Assembly (NCBI GenBank): GCA_000226015.1
Contig: JH155759.1
Span: forward strand, 279,281 to 304,939
Source of the DNA: Mnemiopsis leidyi
Taxonomy: Eukaryota; Ctenophora; Tentaculata; Lobata; Bolinopsidae
Reading direction: 5' to 3'
DNA length: 25,659 nucleotides
This document shows positions 19,279 to 25,659 of this stretch, piece by piece; the first letter of the stretch is position 1, and each line of letters starts with the position of its first letter. The notes beneath the pieces are model-generated. The model searched no databases. It saw only the letters and a list, made by a program, of their open reading frames with translations, and was not told the origin of the DNA. The translations under genes and the position numbers were made by a program.

Positions 19279-22200
19279 CTGGGTTCCGTACATGTCAAAT
19301 TTCGACCACTATAGTTCGTTAATCTACGTGGGTTTCTTTAGTCCTGCTTGTGACTAGACTAAATTGAACTTCTGTCAGCTTCCCAAATTTGATGTCAACA
19401 TCGCATTGAAGAATCAACCTCAATTTCGAAATCTTCATTAAATTTTGATTCCTTTATACCCACAAATAGGGTCTAGCCCTGGCATTTCAACTATGATTGC
19501 TACGTCATATTGGTATATCAAATATTAGTTTATCCCATAAAGATTGATAGCCACTCTCAAATTCACCATCTTTTTAGTATTAGATCATTTAGACAGTACC
19601 ACGTGAGTGGTACGATCAATTATGCATTAAGAATAGAATCAAGATGTGTGAAATGTTGGTTCCAAAATATGTGCTTAATACTTCAATAGCACGTGTCCAG
19701 TATGAATTTAAATTTAAGTTAAACAAATACAAACAGGCAGAAGATCTGCAGTTTCACTCTTCTTATAATTTAGCAGCTTTTGAAAATCGTTGCTCTCATA
19801 GGCCCTGTAGCAATTTTTGCACTCTTTATCCAACCCGATTTTTTTTTTAAATCAAGTTTTCCGTGAGGTTGCTAATTTAGAATGTCAAATTGGACAACCA
19901 AATATATATTAGGAGGCATTTTAACTGGGTTATAAAAGTACTGAATTTTCAAAAAAGAAATGACAAAACCAAAAACAAAACGCACATCTCACTTATTCAG
20001 TGCAACCTAAATTTTGGGAGTCAATCATTGAAAATTTCAATTTTTAATCAAATTTTGATTTTTATTCACAGTTTCATCTACATTGCTTTTTTAAATGTCG
20101 AGATTTTTGGCAAGATTCTCATATCCTTGTCCCATTTATCCACAAAGGCCCTCTAGTAACCCCCCCTCCCCAAACCCCCCCCCCCCTGATCTCCCATTGA
20201 ATTGATCTTATATTAATAATCGTCTGATCCTGATGTAGACTGATTGTCAAAAATTATGAGGATCAGGATTTACTGGTTTTTGAAATGCAATAATATTGAT
20301 GTTAGATGAAGCATTTCGGACAAAAATTATAGAACATTGCTATTTATAGATAATTGCTATTAACAACAATAAAATCTTGTTCGGAAATATCTTAATTGCG
20401 GATTGCTTGTTAATTTTAAACGTGTTGTATAGTGTTGAAAGTATAAATTTACCTATAAAGGGGACCAAAAACACGGGAAGATAGGAAAAGATGTGTGTCC
20501 AGCAGATCAGAGAAACTGTGGTTATAGCAGAACTGTTTGGTAAAAACTTCCCTGAAATATACATATAACATAATTAAAATAGTTGCTGAATTGGCCTCAA
20601 ATGATTTTCTACGGAGTACGAATGGAATTTTCTGGCTTATGTTCACCTTAAATGATACATTTTCGCAAATTTTTTCATCTCGTGATGGAGATTGACCAAT
20701 GAGAAACCAGAATGGAAAATTCAGTTACGATTAATCGCTTTCGAGAATTTCTGTCACGTGAAAATAACACTTTTCGAATTCTCTCCAAGAATGCTGACTT
20801 ATCTAAAGTGCCGAATATGTATAGGGGAATCTTCCAAAAACTATAATGCCTTCCAAAAATATAATGCCTTCTGATTATTCTTCAATTCTAAGTTATAAAG
20901 GGCTTTTGGTGACTTACGCTTCAAAACACGAAAGTATCAAGTAAAAGAAAGCAGACTGACCCATGTTTTGGCGGGTTCTCTTGATGACGATGATGAGGGT
21001 CCAGATGTTGCTGACAACGATCAGGAGTAGTGGTAGAACCAACACGATAACATTTCCAAACACGAAACTGAAGTTAGGGCTGGTAATTTTCTTGGTTTAT
21101 AGAAGTACGGTAGTAAGTCTTGGGATATTCTATTGTGAAATTTGGACTTTTTTGGAAAGTGAACATCCACCTTATGGAATGTGAACATCCACATTACCAT
21201 TAACTAGATTACCTGATCACAGTAGCAAGATCATATCATGTCAAGTTGGCTCTTAAAAGTTAAGTTCCTTTTTGAGAGATCAGATACGACATATTTTTAG
21301 TTGTCACTCAATTGTTAGAAGTCGATTGAACTACTATTGCCCTCGCAGTAATCCTATAAGTAACATATTGCCAAGTTTGTTGTTGTCGGTAAGTTTGTAA
21401 TAGTTGGTAAGGGCTTTACCTGAAGTAGCTTCCCGCTATCTCGATACACGTCATCGCGTACGGGACGTAGATCGCCATGCCTGAAGTTTTAGCGGGCATT
21501 AGATGATAGATACCATGATTACAACAACGCTAAAGTGCATACAATTTGACGTATTCAATGTGAATTTAAGTAGACGTTTATCTGGAATCAACGCTGATTT
21601 GACAAGGTGTCATTGCAAGGTACACTTTGTTCCATTGCGCAAGCGCGGTTGAATGTGAGACATTTATAGACTCTTAAGTCATAGTATCGGCCACAACAGT
21701 ACTAATCTAAAAAGGGGATAAACAATCACTGGTAACATCTTTCTGATTTTAAAGTACTGGTGGATAAACTTTTCGCACTAGAGCTGATGACTGTGAAGGA
21801 ATGCGGAATTTTTTCATGCCACATTTTATGGGAAACTGATTTAGGAAGTCCAAAGCCTTCCAGCCTCGGGTCTCTTGATATGGGTTAGAAATTATTGGAT
21901 ATCAAAGAAGAACCTAAAGACACATTTTGATCTTACTAAAGAGAGGCCGCGACTATAATTCTGCGTACTACAGAATAGGGTATAATATTATAGAGGTTTT
22001 CATGAATTCTTGCTGCATAAAAAGGATAGAACTCCCGATTTTGTATGAGAAATGTGTGTTTCTACCTTTTCGTTCAATAAAAAACAGAACAGATATTATC
22101 ATTTTACACTGCTAAAGCAGGTCATAGCAATTACTGTTATTGAACGATGTAAGATTGGAGTTGGAAAAACATAACACGTTAATTATACCCGTCACTACTC

Positions 22201-24504
22201 AGAGCACGTCCCTGGAATTGCCAAGCTTGCTCCCAATAGGGACCTCAAATAGGTTCCCCCGACTTGAACTATCAACCATAATTAACGTCTCGTTTGTTCC
22301 TCTAAAGACGCTAAAGAGTCCAGTTGTAACCCAGGTTTTGAAGTTGAATAATTGCAATTGACAAACACTGGACAAACCTCGAGTAACGTAGAAGGAAAAG
22401 AGTAGAACAACAGCAGTCGATATGAACCAAAACAGTGCCAGCACCTTTATCATCTGCTTCCTTGGATAACATTGTCACAGTCAGTCGAGAATATCAAAAA
22501 GTTGTTGACAATGATTCGTGACAGGGGAAAAGTTGTCAATACTATATCAGAAAAACTCTTACTGTGAAAAACATAGGACGTTAAAATCAGACCTAAATCG
22601 CGCAACATTGGTCCTGCCGGCGCGCAATATGGGTCCTGAAAAACGTCCTATGTTTTTAACAGTTATAGCGATCAGCTTCTATACCTTGTACATCGAACAG
22701 GTTGGAGACAGTGTGTTAGAATGTACAACTTGTGGCAAGATATCCCTGCGATTATGAAACCCTCCAGAGCTAGGGGGATGTCTCCGATGAAGGCCGCCAG
22801 GAAGCATGCTGTCCTCCCCAACATCCATCCGTCCGAACTGAAAGTCATACTCATAGTCGAATTATATGCCTGCAATCGCAAATATATAGAGGTTTGAATA
22901 TTTATATTTCATATATTTGTAAGCCATACGTGTTGCCATTTTACTGACACTGCACTGCTCTACATTTGACTCGCGGTATGGAGAAAACGGTTAATTGAGA
23001 ATTTCAAATTTCGTAAACGGAACTCTTATGGTGTAATTAATTCTGTTTTAAATGATACATGAGTCATTGAAAAAATTGACCAAATTTTGACCCCTTTATG
23101 ATCCCTCAAAATTCGAACCTCAAGTGGTGTCTAACATTAAGATAACTATAAGGATAAACGATTGTAGGAGTAAAACACTAGCGGACTGGATTGCTAACGC
23201 TACAATTATCATTCAAATTAGTTGTGATTCCGTCCGCGAATCTAAATATTTTGGTCTTTTGTTTTTAAACGCGTAAATTTCACGGCTGGTTGCACGCTTA
23301 TCGAACCGAAAACAAGCACATATCTAAAGTCAGTTTCATCACACAATCTGAAATCAAACTTCCACAGTTTTACGGCAATATTTCGCTATATAGGTGCATT
23401 AGAAATTTGAATTCCTCCAATGGTCTTTGCAGCAAGCTGCGACAGAAACTTATTATAAATTTATTCATGATATCTGCTGCTCGATTGTCGCGGTAACACC
23501 TGACTCTCCCAGCTCATAGTTACTTTGACGATCATTTAATTTACTACAATATGCAGCAATTATATTGGTTTTTGTAGCATATTATGCCGCCACTTGAACT
23601 TGAAGCCGCCAGCAAGTGTTAAGTGATTAGTAAAACATATACAAAAATTCATATTGTCATTAACAATAATTTTCCATCCTTACACTATACATTTTGATTC
23701 CAAGCAATTATTTTTTCTGTTTTCTACCCGCCAGACCAATTTAAGGTATTTAGCCTCTGGAGATCAGAGGATAAACAGTTTAAAGCATTATAAAGGGGGC
23801 CTCACCATGCTGCAGTTGGACGCTCACGTCTGACCCAAAGAAAAAATATAATATTTGTACGAGAATAGTCCCGGCTCAGGGAAACAAGCTAATAGTAATA
23901 CAAAATATATATACTTAATTGAGGACCTGAAAAAGGTTCCCTCCCCACTTCAAACCACATATACTTAAAAGTTAAAACTTACTAAGAGTAAGACGCGAGC
24001 TAATACATATTTTGAAGACTAGTTACTCTCAGACGGTACGTGCTTACAAATGTTGCGTGCATCCAGTCGACTGAGTGATCAGAGCTCTCAAATTTAATCG
24101 CGCGGAGTAAGAGCGGGTCTATAAAAACCTAGATGTCTACTAGAACTGTGCTTCCTGGACGTTATCTGGATATCATAAAACTAATAGAAATTTAAACTTG
24201 TGTTGCTAGAACATTTTCCTAATAAAAAACAGAGTGTAAATTTGAAACATGTGATACGCTAAACGATATAAATGTTTGAAATGTAAAACTAAATTTGAAA
24301 CATGTGATACGCTAAACGAATAAATGTTTGAAATGAAAAACTAAAACACGTAACACGCTTACCTCAAGGTCAGGAGCATGGGAGAGTAGAATGAGACTGT
24401 GATGAGCATGTCGCAGAGGGCCAGGTTCTCCAGCAGAGCCAGACTTACTCTGTTAAGGGTGATTGCTCTGCACTTGGTGGAGGCCCACAGAACAAAACCG
24501 TTAC
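19163..24504 (-). CDS. Rhodopsin-class (class A) G-protein-coupled receptor, 5' end not found
   Basis: Seven exons join in frame to give 257 residues plus stop: 24504-24363, 22837-22685, 22460-22378, 21480-21420, 21079-20961, 20551-20453 and 19278-19163. Numbering from the first (split Gly) codon, it has GN of helix 1 (1-2, N1.50), LALCD of helix 2 (Asp32, D2.50), Trp52 and Cys59 at the start of helix 3, Cys138 in extracellular loop 2 (disulphide partner), Pro163 in helix 5, CWTH in helix 6 (203-206) and NPFIY in helix 7 (239-243). Asp32 to Trp52 is 20 residues and Cys59 to position 3.50 is 25, as in typical receptors. Position 3.50 is Lys84 within HKL instead of Arg in DRY. The tail after NPFIY is only 14 residues and has no cysteine. 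The receptor should sit in the plasma membrane. Its ligand cannot be inferred. The exon with the start codon and most of helix 1 was not found between 24505 and the window end. Confidence 0.9.
20160..20186. repeat. C-rich tract (G-rich on the GPCR sense strand)
   Basis: Runs of 7, 4 and 12 cytosines separated by T and AAA. On the minus strand, the strand of the GPCR transcript, this reads G12-TTT-G4-A-G7 within the receptor's last intron, a composition able to form a G-quadruplex. Confidence 0.8.
20453..20551 (-). CDS. GPCR exon: helix 6
   Basis: 99 nt with acceptor ATTTCAG and donor GTAAAT. It encodes KFLPNSSAITT followed by VSLICWTHIFSYLPVFLV. The helix-6 toggle Trp is present, but the following Pro of CWxP is His, with Pro six residues later. 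Intracellular loop 3 is very short. The exon ends in phase 1. Confidence 0.87.
20961..21079 (-). CDS. GPCR exon: helix 5 and start of intracellular loop 3
   Basis: 119 nt with acceptor TACCAG and donor GTCAGT. It encodes PNFSFVFGN (an N-glycosylation motif at NFS), a strongly hydrophobic helix with the conserved Pro (VLVLPLLLIV), then the basic loop start IKRTRQNM. It ends in phase 1. Confidence 0.87.
21420..21480 (-). CDS. GPCR exon: extracellular loop 2
   Basis: A 61-nt exon, too short to show up as an open frame. It encodes MAIYVPYAMTCIEIAGSYF and supplies the loop-2 cysteine that pairs with Cys59. Acceptor ACTTCAG, donor GTAAAG; incoming phase 1 and outgoing phase 2 both match the neighbouring exons. 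Confidence 0.82.
22378..22460 (-). CDS. GPCR exon: helix 4
   Basis: 83 nt. The acceptor after CCAAG gives R-KQMIKVLALFWF, a basic loop end followed by helix 4 with the conserved Trp. Donor GTTTGT, phase 1. The frame stays open past the donor to 22199, but the phase and the next exon support splicing here. Confidence 0.8.
22561..22663. mobile_element. Small inverted-repeat element (MITE-like) in a GPCR intron
   Basis: A 103-bp near-palindrome. The left end ACTGTGAAAAACATAGGACG matches the reverse complement of the right end at one mismatch over 22 bp, including a perfect 16-bp core (AAAAACATAGGACGTT). The interior also has inverted similarity (GCGC and GGTCCTG phrases). It lies between the helix 3 and helix 4 exons. 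Its size and structure suit a non-autonomous DNA transposon; a TA target duplication is possible but not clear. Confidence 0.6.
22685..22837 (-). CDS. GPCR exon: extracellular loop 1, helix 3, intracellular loop 2
   Basis: Acceptor ACTTTCAG at 22839-22838 is the choice that fits the incoming phase 2 and gives the standard 20-residue spacing from Asp2.50 to Trp. The exon carries DGWMLGRTAC, helix 3, and ISCHKLYIL, which occupies the DRY position. It ends in phase 2 at donor GTATAG. An upstream AG at 22870 has good context but is out of phase. Confidence 0.85.
23921..23964 (-). repeat. Dispersed 44-bp repeat, copy 1 (inverted)
   Basis: The reverse complement of this segment matches 25208-25251 at 39 of 44 positions, including AAGTGGGGAGGG and CCTTTTTCAGGTCCTC. 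Similarity ends abruptly on both sides. It lies in the first visible intron of the GPCR gene. Confidence 0.75.
24241..24360. repeat. 53-bp direct repeat, two copies plus a fragment
   Basis: TTTGAAACATGTGATACGCT begins at 24241 and again at 24294. A partial third copy (AACACGTAACACGCT) ends at the donor of the next GPCR exon. The array abuts the 5' splice site at 24362. Confidence 0.85.
24363..24504 (-). CDS. GPCR exon: end of helix 1, intracellular loop 1, helix 2
   Basis: Acceptor TTTCAG at 24506-24505 and donor GTAAGC at 24362. It begins with the last two bases of a Gly codon, then NGFVLW, a basic loop, and a helix containing LENLALCDML with the conserved Asp. It ends in phase 2. Confidence 0.88.
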
Positions 24505-25659
24505 CTGAAAACGTCCATTTCTTTATATTTTTGGCATTATCGGAATTGGTGGTAGAACGAGGTCTGAATAGGTTGTATAAATGTGTGAGTTTTATTTTTC
24601 GGTCCGGAGATTACGATTTTTATCTATTATTGCAAAGTTAAAACGTCTTATTTCACAATGATGAAGGATATTTTATTATTACACATATGCCTCGTTTGGA
24701 AACTTTTAGGCTGCACTGTCTAAAGGAGTTCCTTTAGGCAGAAATATCAATCAGAAATGTGCTAGTTCCAAAGTTTTCATAACTTTCCGAGCGTGTTATT
24801 TCTTCTTTCGGTGGTGACCAAGATCTAGTATAATCGGTGCAAAGATCGGAACCAGCCCTTAGCGAAGTAGCAGTTTTTCGGAGACATTCAGTTCCACGAC
24901 AAGAGCTAACGTCTCGAGATGCATAATTTTAACAACAACTTCACGCCATTAACTTATTAGGGAAAACGGGAGCATCTGCAGTCAGGAAAAAACTAGTCAA
25001 AGGAAACATTGCGGCGATGACCTTACACAACCACACATGCAAGGCCATATGGAAAATTTGACGAGGAATCCGAATTTTATAGTTTCGAAGCCGAAAAATA
25101 AAAATTTTCTACTTTAAATTACATGGAATCTAAAAACCACGTGTCTTTTCTGGCTGGAGGCACGCTTTGCGTTTTGCGATATACGTGTATCATAAACGAT
25201 AACATATATGTATGTGGTTTCAAGTGGGGAGGGGGCCTTTTTCAGGTCCTCATTTCGAGCAAGCTCGACTCCCAGAGGTGTGCACTGATTGTTAACGGGT
25301 GTGTTATGTTGTGGGTGGGCCGAAGGATCAACCAAGCTACATGATGTGTACGGAGCAGATATTTGAACGGACACGATTTCCACTGATAGTCAATTCAGAA
25401 AATTCATGGGCCGGCACCGTGCCGAGTCGGGTATGATCCGACAACCTCTGTTAGATGTCAAGAAATTTTCAGGATTAATTTGAAATGGTAAAGGGTAAAA
25501 TCGTTTATTTCATAATTTCATATTTCAATCGACTTCATACTGAGTAAATGCTTATTTTTCAACATTTCATAGATATTGTTTAAAAAAGTTATATCTGCGT
25601 GGTATAATGCTGTAACGCGGCCGACTGTTTTAACCTCACCGCAGCAGTTTCGCAAATAA
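24505..25659. other. No exon recognised upstream of the GPCR
   Basis: The missing first GPCR exon should lie to the right on the minus strand. I searched for a helix-1 stretch ending in G before a GT donor and did not find one. A short + strand phrase near 25280-25325 (VNGCVMLW) resembles helix 1 but is on the wrong strand. The rest is AT-rich and non-coding in appearance. Confidence 0.5.
25208..25251 (+). repeat. Dispersed 44-bp repeat, copy 2
   Basis: Partner of 23921-23964 in the opposite orientation, about 1.2 kb away. Probably fragments of the same interspersed element family, though a conserved regulatory motif is also possible. Confidence 0.75.

Noticed and set aside
22850..22869. Alternative upstream acceptors for the GPCR helix 3 exon (AG at 22870 and at 22851-22850)
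   Set aside because: The first is out of phase with the preceding exon. The second is in phase but has a poor pyrimidine tract and gives a loop four residues too long. AG at 22839-22838 fits both phase and spacing.
25123..25344. + strand frame with VNGCVMLW resembling GPCR helix 1
   Set aside because: It is on the strand opposite to the receptor gene, the upstream sequence is not a membrane helix, and part of it is the dispersed 44-bp repeat.

Overview
The window is animal (metazoan) nuclear DNA, probably from an invertebrate. It is AT-rich and repeat-bearing, with short GC-richer coding islands split by spliceosomal introns and encoding secreted cysteine-rich proteins and seven-transmembrane (7TM) receptors. 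No bacterial operon, phage or rRNA signal is visible. I cannot name the phylum from the sequence alone.

Positions 1-9138 hold no gene I can support. They are dominated by tandem repeats: a CA microsatellite at the left edge and five unrelated minisatellites with units of 50, 41, 26, 34 and 19 bp packed between 3379 and 7651.

Positions 9139-10766 (+) hold two exons of a divergent 7TM receptor-like protein. Its middle coding segment (end of helix 2 to mid helix 3) was not found.

Positions 12100-15941 (-) hold a four-exon gene reconstructed here with matching intron phases and a predicted product of about 710 residues. It has a signal peptide, about 22 ephrin-receptor-like cysteine repeats, a beta/gamma-crystallin-like domain and two complete kringles. 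Its second intron contains a complete intronless gene on the opposite strand (14701-15465, +) with its own TATA box. That gene encodes a 254-residue secreted protein with a PAN/Apple-like module, the same type of cysteine repeat, and a degenerate PAN-like end. Host and guest are therefore both extracellular proteins sharing a repeat family.

Positions 19163-24504 (-) hold seven in-phase exons of a rhodopsin-class G-protein-coupled receptor, from the end of helix 1 to the stop codon. The first exon lies upstream or was not recognised. The receptor keeps N1.50, D2.50, both disulphide cysteines, P5.50 and NPxxY, but has HKL in place of DRY and CWTH in place of CWxP. Its introns carry a small inverted-repeat element, a 53-bp direct repeat and a G-rich tract.

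The most notable items are the crystallin-kringle architecture, the nested opposite-strand gene, the atypical GPCR motifs, and a cluster of inverted repeats at 17476-17574.
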